Below, in pieces: positions 34,799-43,511 of a stretch of 64,000 nt of DNA. The first letter of the stretch is position 1; each line of letters opens with the position of its first letter. Made by a program: the position numbers and the translations under genes. Origin of the DNA: Paenibacillus flagellatus (GTDB lineage: Bacteria > Bacillota > Bacilli > Paenibacillales > NBRC-103111); contig NZ_QJVJ01000010.1 of assembly GCF_003217775.1 (NCBI RefSeq), positions 186,001 through 250,000 of the forward strand. Direction: 5' to 3'. The notes beneath the pieces were generated by a model. It saw nothing but the letters and a program-made list of their open reading frames with translations, searched no databases and was not told the DNA's origin.

Positions 34799-35647
34799 AT
34801 GGCGGCGTCACTCGGCTCCTACTCCCCGACGGTGGAAATCCGATACAGCGAAGGCGGGACGGGCATGTCGTTCCACTCGCACGCGCACTTCGAGCTGTAT
34901 TACTTCCACGGGGGGAAGGGCCATTATTTGATCGGGGACAAAATATTCGTCCTCTCTCCCGGCGACCTGATCCTCATGCACGGCATGACGCTGCATTGCC
35001 CGAACATGGACGCCAGCGTACCGTACCGGCGGACGACCGTTCATTTCGATCCCGCCTTCGTGAAGGCGCTTGCCGACGACAAGCCGTTCGAGGTGAACGT
35101 GCTGAAGCCGTTTTACGAGCTCAAAAATTGCCGCATCCCGCTCTCGGGCGACGTGCGGCTCGAGGTGGAGGCGCTGCTCGAGAAGATGCGGAAGCTTTCG
35201 GACGATCGGGGCAAGGTGTCCCGCGACCGGATGCTGGTCGCCTTCCTGGACTTGCTGCTGATCGTCTACGACGTGTGCGAGCAATCCGCGGATTCGGCTT
35301 CCGCCTTTCCGACGGACAAGGAGAGACACGTGCAGTCGGTCGTCGACTATTTGGAGGAGCATTACCAGGAGGACGTTCATCTGGAGCATTTGGAGGAACG
35401 GCTTCACGTGAACAAATATTATTTATCCAAGCTGTTCAAGGAAGTGACCGGCGCGACGATCTTCAATTATCTATACCATCGCCGGATCAATCAGGCGAAA
35501 ATCCATTTCCTGCTCGAGCGCAGCTTGTCCGTCACCGACGTCTGCTACAAGGTCGGGTTCAAGCACCCGTCGCACTTCACCCGGATGTTCAAGCAGCGGG
35601 TCGGGGTGACGCCGGAGCAGTACAAGCGTCAAGCGGCCCGTTCATGA
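34799..35647 (+). CDS. AraC-family transcriptional regulator with cupin sensor
   Basis: The 282-aa regulator has an N-terminal cupin-like sensor (about 1-150) with HSHAHFELYYFHGGKGHYLI and GDLILMHGM. Two C-terminal AraC helix-turn-helix motifs (about 180-280) are seen in LHVNKYYLSKLFKEVTG and VGFKHPSHFTRMFKQRVG. Start ATG 34799 has AAGGAGG 7 bases upstream. The downstream oxidoreductase gene on the same strand is a likely target, suggesting sugar or sugar-acid metabolism. Confidence 0.9.
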   Translation: MAASLGSYSPTVEIRYSEGGTGMSFHSHAHFELYYFHGGKGHYLIGDKIFVLSPGDLILMHGMTLHCPNMDASVPYRRTTVHFDPAFVKALADDKPFEVNVLKPFYELKNCRIPLSGDVRLEVEALLEKMRKLSDDRGKVSRDRMLVAFLDLLLIVYDVCEQSADSASAFPTDKERHVQSVVDYLEEHYQEDVHLEHLEERLHVNKYYLSKLFKEVTGATIFNYLYHRRINQAKIHFLLERSLSVTDVCYKVGFKHPSHFTRMFKQRVGVTPEQYKRQAARS

Positions 35648-35796
35648 CGCCAATGACAGTCAATTGGGCGAAACCGTTACGGCAACGACGGTAAAGTCGC
35701 CGCGGTGCTCCTATGGTAGCATGGAGGGAGCGGAAGTTGTCGTCACGGCATTCCCGCGAATATCCGGGCTTGGTCGCAAAGGAGCGGAATAAACGA

Positions 35797-36918
35797 ATGG
35801 AACGAGTGCGAATCGGGATCGTCGGCATCGGCAATATGGGGTCGTCGCATGCCAGATATATCGCGGCGGGGGAAGTCGCGGGAGCGGAGCTGGCGGCGGT
35901 GTGCGACATTAGCGCCGACCGGCTTCGGTGGGCGAAGGAGCAGTTCGGCGAGAAGCTGCAAACGTTCGAGACGGTGGACGCGATGCTGGAGTCGGGCGCG
36001 GTGGACGCCATCCTCATCTGCAATCTTCACTTCGACCATCCCGGCACGGCCATGAAAGCGTTCGCGCGGGGCATCCACGTGCTGTGCGAGAAGCCGGCGG
36101 GCGTCTATACGAAGCAGGTGCGCGAAATGAACGAGGCGGCCGCGTCGAGCGGCGTACGCTTTGCGATGATGTTCAACCAGCGGACGAGTCCGCTTTACAT
36201 CAAGCTGAAAGATTTGATCGACAGCGGCGAGCTCGGGGAAATTCGCCGGACGAACTGGATCATTACGACGTGGTACCGTCCGCAAAGCTATTACGATTCC
36301 GGACAATGGCGCGCCACCTGGGCCGGCGAGGGCGGCGGCGTGCTGCTCAACCAGTGTCCGCACCAGCTCGACCTGTGGCAGTGGACGGTCGGCATGCTGC
36401 CGTCGCGCGTGCGCGCGTTTTGCTCGTTCGGCAAATACCGCGACATCGAGGTGGAGGACGAGGTGACCGCCTACGTCGAATATCCGAACGGCGCGACGGG
36501 CGTGTTCGTCACGACGACCGGCGAGACGCCGGGAACGAACCGGCTCGAGGTGACCGGCGACCGGGGCAAAGTCGTCATCGAGGACAACAAGCTGACGTTT
36601 TGGCGGCTGCGCGTACCGGAGCCGGAGTTCAACCGCACCTTCCAAGGCACGTTCGGCCAGCCGGAATGCTGGAAAATCGACATTCCCGTCGGACCGGAAC
36701 CGAAAGGGCACCGGTCGATTACGCAAAACTGGGTCGATTCGATCCGTCTCGGCACGCCGCTCGTCGCGCCGGGCGAGGAAGGCATCCGCGGACTGTCGCT
36801 GTCCAACGCGATGTACTTGTCCGCCTGGACGGACGATTGGGCCGAGCTGCCTGTCGACGAGGACAAGTTTTACGAGCTGCTGCGGCAGCGGATCGAAACG
36901 TCGCGCTATCGCAAATAA
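35797..36918 (+). CDS. Gfo/Idh/MocA-family NAD(P)-dependent oxidoreductase
   Basis: The 373-aa protein has an N-terminal Rossmann fold (RIGIVGIGNMGSSHA, about 5-20), the EKPAG motif (about 103-107) that binds nicotinamide, and a C-terminal alpha/beta domain with GGGVLLNQCPHQLDLWQW, where His is the usual catalytic residue. Enzymes of this family oxidise or isomerise sugars, inositols or amino sugars; the substrate is unknown. ATG 35797 follows AAAGGAG by 12 bases. The 150-base gap upstream holds an imperfect palindrome CGCCAATGAC-A-GTCAATTGGGCG (35648-35670) that may be an operator. A terminator follows. Confidence 0.9.
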   Translation: MERVRIGIVGIGNMGSSHARYIAAGEVAGAELAAVCDISADRLRWAKEQFGEKLQTFETVDAMLESGAVDAILICNLHFDHPGTAMKAFARGIHVLCEKPAGVYTKQVREMNEAAASSGVRFAMMFNQRTSPLYIKLKDLIDSGELGEIRRTNWIITTWYRPQSYYDSGQWRATWAGEGGGVLLNQCPHQLDLWQWTVGMLPSRVRAFCSFGKYRDIEVEDEVTAYVEYPNGATGVFVTTTGETPGTNRLEVTGDRGKVVIEDNKLTFWRLRVPEPEFNRTFQGTFGQPECWKIDIPVGPEPKGHRSITQNWVDSIRLGTPLVAPGEEGIRGLSLSNAMYLSAWTDDWAELPVDEDKFYELLRQRIETSRYRK

Positions 36919-36945
36919 GGCTGCGGCCGCCCGCCGCACCGTGGG

Positions 36946-36985
36946 AGGACGTCACCGGAACGCATGTCCGGGGGCGTCCTTTTTC
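36946..36985 (+). terminator. intrinsic terminator of the oxidoreductase gene
   Basis: AGGACG (36946-36951) pairs with CGTCCT (36975-36980), an inner CCGGA/TCCGG stem extends it, and TTTT follows. Confidence 0.8.
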
Positions 36986-37035
36986 GCCATGGCCCGGAAG
37001 TTGGCGCGCAAAGCCTTTTTCCGGGGAGCGGAGAA

Positions 37036-37044
37036 TGGTACAAT
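37036..37044 (+). promoter_or_regulatory. extended -10 promoter of the methyltransferase/MBL operon
   Basis: TGGTACAAT carries the TGN extension before TACAAT (37039-37044). The -35 region is poor, as is common for extended -10 promoters. Confidence 0.55.
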
Positions 37045-37095
37045 CGATATCGGAACGCTACAGAATGGCGATAGACGGGGTGCGAGGACGAAACG

Positions 37096-37842
37096 ATGGA
37101 ACGATGGTACGAGGAGAGCTTCGGCGACGATTACTTGGTGGTGTACAAACATCGCGACGCCGCCGGGGCGTACGAGGAAGTAAGGGCGATGATCGGCTGG
37201 CTCGGGCTTCCGCCCGGAGCGTCCGTGCTCGATCTGTGCTGCGGCATGGGCCGGCATTCGCTCGCGTTGGCCGATTTCGGCTACCGGGTGACGGGCGTCG
37301 ATTTGTCCGGCGTGCTGCTGGCCGAAGCCCGCAAGCGCGATACGATGCGGCGCGTCCGCTGGCTGCGGGGCGACATGCGCCGCGTTCCGGCGGAAGGGCC
37401 GTTCGACGCGGTCGTCAATCTGTTCACCTCGTTCGGCTATTTCGCCGCCGACGCGGAGAACGAGAAGGTGATCGGAGAGATCGCGCGTCTGCTCGGCCCG
37501 GGCGGCCGGTTCATCATCGATTTCCTGAACGCCGCTTACGTGGAGACGAACCTGGTCCCTTGCTCGGAGCGCGCCCAAGGACGATGCCGCATCGAGGAAA
37601 ACCGGCGCGTCGAGGAAGGCTTCGTGCGCAAACGCATTCGGATCCGCGAGCCGGGCAAGCCGGTTCGCCATTACGACGAGCAAGTCAAATGCTACGGGCT
37701 GGAGCAGTTCGAGGCGATGACGGCCGCCGCCGGTCTTCGCATCGACCGCGTCTACGGCGGCTATGACGGAAGGCCGTACGAGCGGACGACGTCGCCGAGA
37801 CTTATCTTGACCGGAACGAAGGAAGGAAACGTACAGCCGTGA
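37096..37842 (+). CDS. class I SAM-dependent methyltransferase
   Basis: The 248-aa protein has motif I VLDLCCGMGRHSLALA (about 45-60), the acidic VTGVDLSG motif and a FDAVVNLFTSFGYF motif typical of the small-molecule methyltransferase fold. The substrate is unknown. GAGGA precedes the ATG by about 8 bases. Its stop overlaps the GTG start of the next gene by four bases, so both are translated together. Confidence 0.88.
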   Translation: MERWYEESFGDDYLVVYKHRDAAGAYEEVRAMIGWLGLPPGASVLDLCCGMGRHSLALADFGYRVTGVDLSGVLLAEARKRDTMRRVRWLRGDMRRVPAEGPFDAVVNLFTSFGYFAADAENEKVIGEIARLLGPGGRFIIDFLNAAYVETNLVPCSERAQGRCRIEENRRVEEGFVRKRIRIREPGKPVRHYDEQVKCYGLEQFEAMTAAAGLRIDRVYGGYDGRPYERTTSPRLILTGTKEGNVQP

Positions 37843-38813
37843 TCAAACCGATCCACATCATCAACGAGACGATCTTGCAAGTAAAAGTGCCGCTGCCGTT
37901 CCCGCTCCGGTGGGTGAACGGCTACGTCGTGCGCTCCCGCTCCGGATGGACGCTGATCGACCCGGGGCTGCATACGCCGGAGGCGGAGGAGCTGTGGAAC
38001 CGCGTCATGGAGGAGCACGATTTGCCTCCGACGGCGCTGGAGAGCATCGTGCTGACCCACCACCATCCCGACCATTACGGGCTGAGCGGCTGGTTTCAGG
38101 AGCGCTCCGGCGCCCCGGTGCATCTTTCCGCCGTCGGGCGGGAGCAGACGAAGGCGCTGTGGGGCGAGGGCGAGACGATGAGCGCGAAGCTGCTGGAGCT
38201 GTTTCGCGCGCACGGCATGGACGAGCCGACGCTCGAACAGATGGCCGAGCATATGAAGGGGTTTCTTCCCCAAGTGTCGCCGCAGCCGCAGCTGACGACG
38301 ATCGAGCCGGACCAGCCTTTCCGGATCGGCGACCGGACGTACCGTCCGATCGTGACGCCCGGGCATGCGGCCGGCCATTTGTGCTTTTACGACGAGGAGC
38401 GGTCGGAGCTGTTCTGCGGCGACCACGTCCTGCCGCAAATAACGCCGAACGTCGGCTACCTTCCGGGCTTCGACGACAATCCGCTCCGCTCGTATTTGCG
38501 CAGCTTGGACGACGTGAGCCGGCTCGCGGTCGACGTCGCGTATCCCGGCCACCGGGAGCCGTTTCGCACGTTCGGCGAGAGAGCGAGGGAGATCGTCCGT
38601 CACCACGAGGAACGGCTCGCGGCGATGGAGGCGAAGCTCGATTCGGCGCCTACGTCCTATGCGATGTGCCGCGCCCTGTTCGGCGACCGGCTGTCGATCC
38701 ACCAACTGCGGTTCGCCTTGTCGGAGACGATCGCGCACTTGATCCATTTGCGCGACGAAGGCCGCATTCGCGAGACGAGCGACGGCGGCACGATTCGGTA
38801 TGTGCGGAAATGA
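37839..38813 (+). CDS. MBL-fold metallo-hydrolase
   Basis: The 324-aa hydrolase has the metal-binding THHHPDHYG motif (about 75-83) and further ligands in TPGHAAGHL and CGDHVLPQ. The C-terminal about 90 residues form a winged-helix-like extension (LIHLRDEGRIRETSDGGTIRYV), as in the LACTB2/RNase-like branch of MBL proteins. The GTG start overlaps the methyltransferase stop (GTGA). Esterase or nuclease activity cannot be told apart here. Confidence 0.88.
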   Translation: MIKPIHIINETILQVKVPLPFPLRWVNGYVVRSRSGWTLIDPGLHTPEAEELWNRVMEEHDLPPTALESIVLTHHHPDHYGLSGWFQERSGAPVHLSAVGREQTKALWGEGETMSAKLLELFRAHGMDEPTLEQMAEHMKGFLPQVSPQPQLTTIEPDQPFRIGDRTYRPIVTPGHAAGHLCFYDEERSELFCGDHVLPQITPNVGYLPGFDDNPLRSYLRSLDDVSRLAVDVAYPGHREPFRTFGERAREIVRHHEERLAAMEAKLDSAPTSYAMCRALFGDRLSIHQLRFALSETIAHLIHLRDEGRIRETSDGGTIRYVRK

Positions 38814-38819
38814 AGAATG

Positions 38820-38848
38820 CGCCCGCGAAGCGGGCGTTTTTTGTTTTT
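38820..38848 (+). terminator. intrinsic terminator
   Basis: CGCCCGC (38820-38826), loop GAA and GCGGGCG (38830-38836) are followed by six T and a second T tract. Confidence 0.92.
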
Positions 38849-38905
38849 TCGGAAACCCGCGCCGAAGTTCCGGGAATGCTAAGGTTCGCGGCGCACGGAA
38901 TCCGC

Positions 38906-38934
38906 TTGACAGGTCCATTGATACAATGTATAGT
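38906..38934 (+). promoter_or_regulatory. strong sigma-A promoter of the dioxygenase gene
   Basis: TTGACA (38906-38911), a 17-base spacer and TATAGT (38929-38934) form one of the best promoters in the window. Confidence 0.85.
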
Positions 38935-38956
38935 AACTTACATAAAGTAACCTACT
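38932..38956. promoter_or_regulatory. operator repeat overlapping the -10 box
   Basis: AGTAACTTAC (38932-38941) and AGTAACCTAC (38946-38955) are direct repeats 14 bases apart. They overlap the -10 box and the start site. Such a position implies repression. The AGTAA/TTACT character recalls operators of HxlR/DUF24-type (YodB-like) redox regulators, which is only a resemblance. Confidence 0.55.
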
Positions 38957-38982
38957 AACAGACGAAAATAGGAGGTGTCCGC

Positions 38983-39750
38983 ATGGTTCCTTCGCTTTTT
39001 TTGGCGCACGGCTCGCCCATGCTCGCCATCGAACAAACCGATTACACCCGATTTCTGGCCGAGCTCGCCGGCCGATTCCGGCCGAAGGCGATCGTCGTCT
39101 TCACCGCGCATTGGGAACGGCCGGTCACGACCGTCTCTTCGTCGGACGGCGTCTATGACACCATATACGATTTCGGCGGCTTCCCCGACGAGCTGTACCA
39201 AGTGACGTACCCGGCGAAAGGCTCGAGCGCCGTCGCGGAGAAAGTGAAGGAGCGGCTGCGCGGCGCCGGCATCGAGGTCGCCTCCGATACGAGCAGAGGG
39301 CTCGACCACGGGTCGTGGACGCTGCTGCACCGGATGTACCCGGAGGCGGACATCCCCGTCGTACAGGCGTCCGTCAACCCGTATTTGCCGCCCCGCGAGC
39401 AGTACAAGATCGGCGAAGCGCTGCGCGGGCTCGGGGAGGCGGACGTCCTCGTCATCGGCAGCGGCGTGACGGTGCACAATTTGCGGATTATCAAGTGGGG
39501 GCAAAAAACGGCGGAGCCGTGGGCCGTCGAGTTCGACGATTGGCTCGTCGAGCGGATGGAGAACGGGGACCTGGAGGCGCTGTTCGACTACGAGGAGCGC
39601 GCGCCGCACGCCCGTCTCGCGGTTCCCCGCGCGGAGCATTTCGTGCCGCTCTACATCGCGATGGGCGCCGGCGATCCCGGCCGCAAGCCGGAGGTCATCC
39701 ACCGGAGCTACGATCTCGGCACGCTCAGCTACATGTGCCTGCAATTTTAA
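38983..39750 (+). CDS. ygiD: 4,5-DOPA-extradiol-dioxygenase-like protein (LigB superfamily, YgiD-like)
   Basis: The 255-aa class III extradiol dioxygenase homologue is a non-haem iron enzyme that opens catechol rings next to the hydroxyls. AHGSP (His9), FTAHWE (His about 44) and the GLDHGSWTLL and VPRAEHFVPLYIA segments with their His residues match the YgiD family metal and active-site pattern. AGGAGGTG precedes the ATG. A strong promoter with an overlapping operator suggests induction by catechols or quinones. It is monocistronic. Confidence 0.88.
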   Translation: MVPSLFLAHGSPMLAIEQTDYTRFLAELAGRFRPKAIVVFTAHWERPVTTVSSSDGVYDTIYDFGGFPDELYQVTYPAKGSSAVAEKVKERLRGAGIEVASDTSRGLDHGSWTLLHRMYPEADIPVVQASVNPYLPPREQYKIGEALRGLGEADVLVIGSGVTVHNLRIIKWGQKTAEPWAVEFDDWLVERMENGDLEALFDYEERAPHARLAVPRAEHFVPLYIAMGAGDPGRKPEVIHRSYDLGTLSYMCLQF

Positions 39751-39764
39751 TGAAGAGACGAAAC

Positions 39765-39805
39765 GAAGCCCCGATTCCGGAAGTTCCGGAAACCGGGGCT
39801 TTTTG
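39765..39805. terminator. bidirectional intrinsic terminator
   Basis: AAGCCCCG-A-TTCCGG pairs with CCGGAA-A-CCGGGGCTT with one mismatch. TTT follows on the plus strand. It separates two convergent genes. Confidence 0.85.
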
Positions 39806-39812
39806 CCGCGCT

Positions 39813-40340
39813 TCACGCCTCGTCGATATGCTCCTGCGTCTCTTTCTCCGCCTGCTTCCGATGGGCGATGCGGCTGCTGGCCGCCGCCGCGATCGCGCCG
39901 ACGATATCGTCGAGAAACGTGTGGATGTCTTTGCCGTTTTTCGTGTTCAGCCGCTTCAGGACGCCCGGCTTGCTTTTGTCGATATAGCCGAAGTTGGTGT
40001 AGCCGATGCTGCCGTACACGTTCACGATCGACAGCGACAGCACCTCGTCGCAGCCGTACAACCCCTCGTCGTTGAATATCATATCCTGCAGCGGCGGAAG
40101 CAGCCTGCCCTCCTCGGCCAGCACGTCGAGCTGAATGCCCGTCAGGATGGCGTTTTGCACCTCGCGCTTGGACAGCACCCGGTCGACGGATTCGAGACAC
40201 TCCTCCATCGTCAGCTCGGGATAATAGTCCTTCTGCAGGAAGAGCACCAGCTCGCCGATTTCCCGCTTGTCGACCCCTCGTTTGGCGAGCCACTCCTCCG
40301 TCGCCTTCGCCACTTTGCGGCTGTTCAGGCTGTAAGTCAC
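39813..40340 (-). CDS. phosphatidylglycerophosphatase A-family protein (YutG/YpjQ-like)
   Basis: The 175-aa protein belongs to the PgpA-like family of Bacillota. FLQKDYYPELTMEECLESVDRVL, LYGCDEVLSLSIVNVYGSIGYTNFGYIDK and HTFLDDIVGAIAAAASSRIAH are strongly conserved in that family. PgpA enzymes dephosphorylate phosphatidylglycerophosphate, but the Bacillus members lack proven activity. The GTG at 40340 is preceded by GGGGG. The tail is Glu/Lys-rich. Confidence 0.85.
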   Translation of the reverse strand: MTYSLNSRKVAKATEEWLAKRGVDKREIGELVLFLQKDYYPELTMEECLESVDRVLSKREVQNAILTGIQLDVLAEEGRLLPPLQDMIFNDEGLYGCDEVLSLSIVNVYGSIGYTNFGYIDKSKPGVLKRLNTKNGKDIHTFLDDIVGAIAAAASSRIAHRKQAEKETQEHIDEA

Positions 40341-40541
40341 GGCGATCCCCCGTTTCGTTATCAGTTCGTATCCGGCTTCTATACATTGTTGCCAACGAAC
40401 GCCCGTTTCATTAGAGATTCGAGAGACGCCGGTTCCTATGGCGCGCGGATCGGCCCGTACCGTCTCCCGGACAAAATGTAGTTATAAATGCTTGGCAGGC
40501 TCGTATACATAGTAGTACAAGATACGATGAGGAGGATTCCA

Positions 40542-41585
40542 ATGAGACTGACGAAGTGGACGAAATGGGTCGCCATAGCCGGGGTTACCGTTGCGCTGAC
40601 GTCCGGGTGCTCGCTCTTGAAATCGAAGGAAAGCGAGCAAATCGACCCACCCCCCAACGTGACCAATACGGGCGCGAAGGGCGACGACGCGGTTCCGGGC
40701 AGCGCGACCGTGCAGCAAGGGGCGCAAGTTACCGTCTATATGAAAGACAAAAACGGCAACGTCGCGCCGGTAACGGTGCGCATCCCGAAAACCGAAGCGG
40801 TCGCCCGCAAGACGCTCGAATTCATGGTGCAGGACGGGGCGGGCAAAGACGCGATTCCCGCCGGCTTTACCGGCCTGCTCCCGAAGGGCACAACCGTGAA
40901 AGGACTCGACATCAACACGACGACGAAGACGGCGACGGTCGACTTCTCGAAGGAATTCAACGCTTACGATCCGGCCGACGAGCGCAAGCTGCTTGAAGCC
41001 GTCACGTGGGCGCTGACCGGATTCCCGAACGTGAACGAGGTGCGCATCTGGGTCGAAGGCAAGGAGCTGAAGCAGATGCCGCAGGGCAAGCTGCCGATCG
41101 ACGGGGCGCTCACCCGCGCGATGGGCATCAACCTCGAGCGCGACGCGGACGCCGATTTCGGCCAGACGACGCCGGTCACGCTGTATTTCCTCGCCCAGAC
41201 GGACAGCCACGAGCCGTACTACGTGCCGGTCACCCGCCTGATCAAGCGGACCGACGACAAGGCGAAGGCGACGATCGAGCAGCTGATCGCCGGACCGAGC
41301 GAGAAGTCGAAGCTGTCCTCGGTCGTGGCGCCGACGGTGGAGCTGCCGAAGATCGAATCGGCGAACGGCTTGATTACGGTCAACTTCTCGGATACGCTGC
41401 TCGGTCCGGACAAGAAGGCGCCGGGCGAAGCGCTTCAAGCGATCGTGCTTTCGTTGACGGAGATGGCGGGCGACGCGAAAGTGCAAATCAAGGTGAACGA
41501 CGACGTCAAAATTACGTCGACCGACAACCAGACGTACAGCAAGCCGGTATCCCGCCCGACGAACGTCAACGCGATCAAAATGTAA
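40542..41585 (+). CDS. gerM: germination/sporulation lipoprotein GerM
   Basis: The 347-aa lipoprotein has lipobox LTSGC (Cys about 23) and two GerMN domains (about 70-185 and 215-330; LPKGTTVKGLDI, VTWALTGFPNVNEVRIWVEGKE). GerM is a sporulation protein that localises to the septum and is required for normal engulfment and germination in Bacillus. ATG 40542 has GAGGAGG 6 bases upstream. The order gerM-rph-rdgB matches Bacillus subtilis, supporting orthology. A sigma-E-like promoter may lie at about 40484-40511 (weak). Confidence 0.92.
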   Translation: MRLTKWTKWVAIAGVTVALTSGCSLLKSKESEQIDPPPNVTNTGAKGDDAVPGSATVQQGAQVTVYMKDKNGNVAPVTVRIPKTEAVARKTLEFMVQDGAGKDAIPAGFTGLLPKGTTVKGLDINTTTKTATVDFSKEFNAYDPADERKLLEAVTWALTGFPNVNEVRIWVEGKELKQMPQGKLPIDGALTRAMGINLERDADADFGQTTPVTLYFLAQTDSHEPYYVPVTRLIKRTDDKAKATIEQLIAGPSEKSKLSSVVAPTVELPKIESANGLITVNFSDTLLGPDKKAPGEALQAIVLSLTEMAGDAKVQIKVNDDVKITSTDNQTYSKPVSRPTNVNAIKM

Positions 41586-41592
41586 ACGAACG

Positions 41593-41622
41593 AACCCCGG
41601 GAACCGAATTCCCGGGGTTTTC
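41593..41622 (+). terminator. intrinsic terminator of gerM
   Basis: AACCCCGGGAA (41593-41603) pairs perfectly with TTCCCGGGGTT (41609-41619), followed by TTTC. Confidence 0.85.
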
Positions 41623-41801
41623 GCGTCCGGCCCGATCGGTGTTTCTTTTCGTTCCGGCATTTGGTAAAATGAGGTAGGCTTTCGGGTGAGAATGCCGCCG
41701 TCCTTTATCAAAAACTATACCGGTTGTGCAAAAGAAGGAACGCTCGCTTTTGCCCAATCGTGAACAATCGACGGAAGATGAATACATACGGGGGTGCCGG
41801 C

Positions 41802-42566
41802 ATGAGAAGCGACGGAAGACGATTCGACGAGACGCGGGCGGTCACGATGACGCCGAACTATATCAAGCATGCGGAAGGCTCCGTCTTGATCGAGGTAGGG
41901 GATACGAAGGTCATTTGCACCGCCTCGATCGAGGAGAAGGTGCCGCCGTTCATGAAAGGGCAAGGACGCGGCTGGATTAACGCGGAATATTCGATGCTTC
42001 CCCGGGCGACGCAGGTGCGCAACCAGCGGGAGGCGACGAAAGGCAAAATCGGCGGCCGCACGATGGAAATTCAGCGGCTGATCGGCCGCGCGCTGCGCTC
42101 GGTCGTCAGTCTGGAGACGCTCGGCGAGCGGACGATCACGATCGACTGCGACGTTATCCAGGCGGACGGGGGGACGCGGACGACGTCGATTACGGGCTCG
42201 TTCGTCGCGCTTTGCTTCGCGATCCAGAAGCTGATGCGCGACCAGAAGCTGACGAAGTCGCCGATTACCGACTATTTGGCGTCGGTCAGCGTCGGCATCG
42301 TCAAGGACGAAACGTGCCTCGACCTGAACTACGAGGAAGACTCGCAGGCGAAAGTGGACATGAACGTGGTCATGACGGGGCAGGGCAAATTCGTCGAAGT
42401 GCAGGGGACGGGGGAGGAAGCGCCGTTCTCCCGCGAGGAGCTGAACGAGCTGCTCGCCGTAGCCGAGCAGGGGATCCAGTCGATGATCGCGAAGCAAAAA
42501 GAAATTCTCGGCCCGTTGAACGCCGTCGTCGGAACGGAAGCGAATGCGCATGCGGCCAAACGATAA
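41802..42566 (+). CDS. rph: ribonuclease PH
   Basis: RNase PH trims tRNA 3' ends with phosphate. The 254-aa length fits the family. It begins with the canonical [10 protein letters not shown] and contains [42 protein letters not shown] and [17 protein letters not shown]. The ATG at 41802 is chosen over 41778 because the family starts with MR-DGR and GGGGGTG lies just upstream. The next gene overlaps it by 23 bases. Confidence 0.96.
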   Translation: MRSDGRRFDETRAVTMTPNYIKHAEGSVLIEVGDTKVICTASIEEKVPPFMKGQGRGWINAEYSMLPRATQVRNQREATKGKIGGRTMEIQRLIGRALRSVVSLETLGERTITIDCDVIQADGGTRTTSITGSFVALCFAIQKLMRDQKLTKSPITDYLASVSVGIVKDETCLDLNYEEDSQAKVDMNVVMTGQGKFVEVQGTGEEAPFSREELNELLAVAEQGIQSMIAKQKEILGPLNAVVGTEANAHAAKR

Positions 42567-43224
42567 GACGGAAGAGCTGATCGTCGCAACGCGCAACGCG
42601 GGCAAAACGAAAGAGTTCGCCAAGCTGTTCGAGCCGCTCGGCATCCTCGTCCGCAGCCTCAATGACTTTCCGGACGCTCCGGACATCGTGGAGGACGGCG
42701 AGACGTTCGCCGACAACGCCTGGAAGAAGGCGCGGACGATCGCGGAGGCGTACGGGCTTCCGGCGCTGGCGGACGATTCCGGCTTGTGCGTCGACCGGCT
42801 GGGCGGGCGCCCCGGCGTCTACTCCGCGAGGTACGCCGGCGAGGGGGCGACGGACGCCGACAACAACGCCAAGCTGCTCCGCGAGCTGGGCGCACTCGGC
42901 GAACCGGACGCGTTCGACCCGGCCGCGGAGGAGGCCGCCCGGCATACGGGCGTGCGGCTGCTGAGTCCGGCCCGGTTCGTCTGTGCGCTCGCGCTGGTCG
43001 ACCCGGCGGAGGAGGCTCCCGTCCAAGTGGAAGGGAGCTGCGCCGGCTACGTCATCGACCGGCCGCTAGGCGAGCAAGGCTTCGGCTACGACCCGCTGTT
43101 TTTTCTGCCCGACCTCGGCGCGACGATGGCGCAGCTGCCGCTCGAGAGGAAAAACGCCGTCAGCCACCGGGCGCTGGCGCTGCGGCTTTTGCAGGAGCGG
43201 CTCGGCGAACGGATCGGGCGATAA
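42544..43224 (+). CDS. rdgB: XTP/dITP pyrophosphatase (RdgB/HAM1 family)
   Basis: This house-cleaning enzyme removes non-canonical purine nucleotides. [51 protein letters not shown] and GFGYDPLFF are hallmark motifs. At 226 aa it is about 25 residues longer than usual; the extra sequence lies at about 118-145 ([18 protein letters not shown]). The start at 42544 overlaps the end of rph by 23 bases, so translation is coupled; an in-frame ATG at 42550 is also possible. Confidence 0.93.
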   Translation: MRMRPNDKTEELIVATRNAGKTKEFAKLFEPLGILVRSLNDFPDAPDIVEDGETFADNAWKKARTIAEAYGLPALADDSGLCVDRLGGRPGVYSARYAGEGATDADNNAKLLRELGALGEPDAFDPAAEEAARHTGVRLLSPARFVCALALVDPAEEAPVQVEGSCAGYVIDRPLGEQGFGYDPLFFLPDLGATMAQLPLERKNAVSHRALALRLLQERLGERIGR

Positions 43225-43240
43225 GGGGAGGCGGGGACGG

Positions 43241-43429
43241 ATGGCTTGGACGAGCGTCTGGTCGAACGACCGGATCGAAGTCCGGTACGACGACGGCGAC
43301 CGGACGGCGATGATCGAAGTGAACGACGGCGGGCTCGTTCCCGCCTATATGACGCTCAGCTTGGAGAAAGCCGAGCTGGACGAGCTGCTTGGCGCCTTGA
43401 ACCGCGTCAGGCGGCTGATGGACGAATAG
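43241..43429 (+). CDS. small conserved-looking protein of unknown function
   Basis: This 62-aa acidic protein (AWTSVWSNDRIEVRYDDGD, MTLSLEKAELDELLGALNRV) begins 17 bases after rdgB behind a GGGGAGG site. It is thus probably the last gene of the rph-rdgB operon. A beta-strand-rich front and a C-terminal helix are suggested by pattern. No family recognised. In Bacillus this slot holds ysnB, a phosphodiesterase, which this is not. Confidence 0.65.
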   Translation: MAWTSVWSNDRIEVRYDDGDRTAMIEVNDGGLVPAYMTLSLEKAELDELLGALNRVRRLMDE

Positions 43430-43457
43430 GCCGATCCGGGATCGTCGCGATCACGGC

Positions 43458-43495
43458 AAGAAGCCTCCCGCGGGTGCATAGGCGGGAGGCTTCTT
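43458..43495. terminator. bidirectional intrinsic terminator
   Basis: AAGAAGCCTCCCGC (43458-43471) pairs with GCGGGAGGCTTCTT (43482-43495). It sits between the rph operon and convergent asnB. Confidence 0.8.
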
Positions 43496-43511
43496 CGCGC
43501 ATTCGGGCGGT

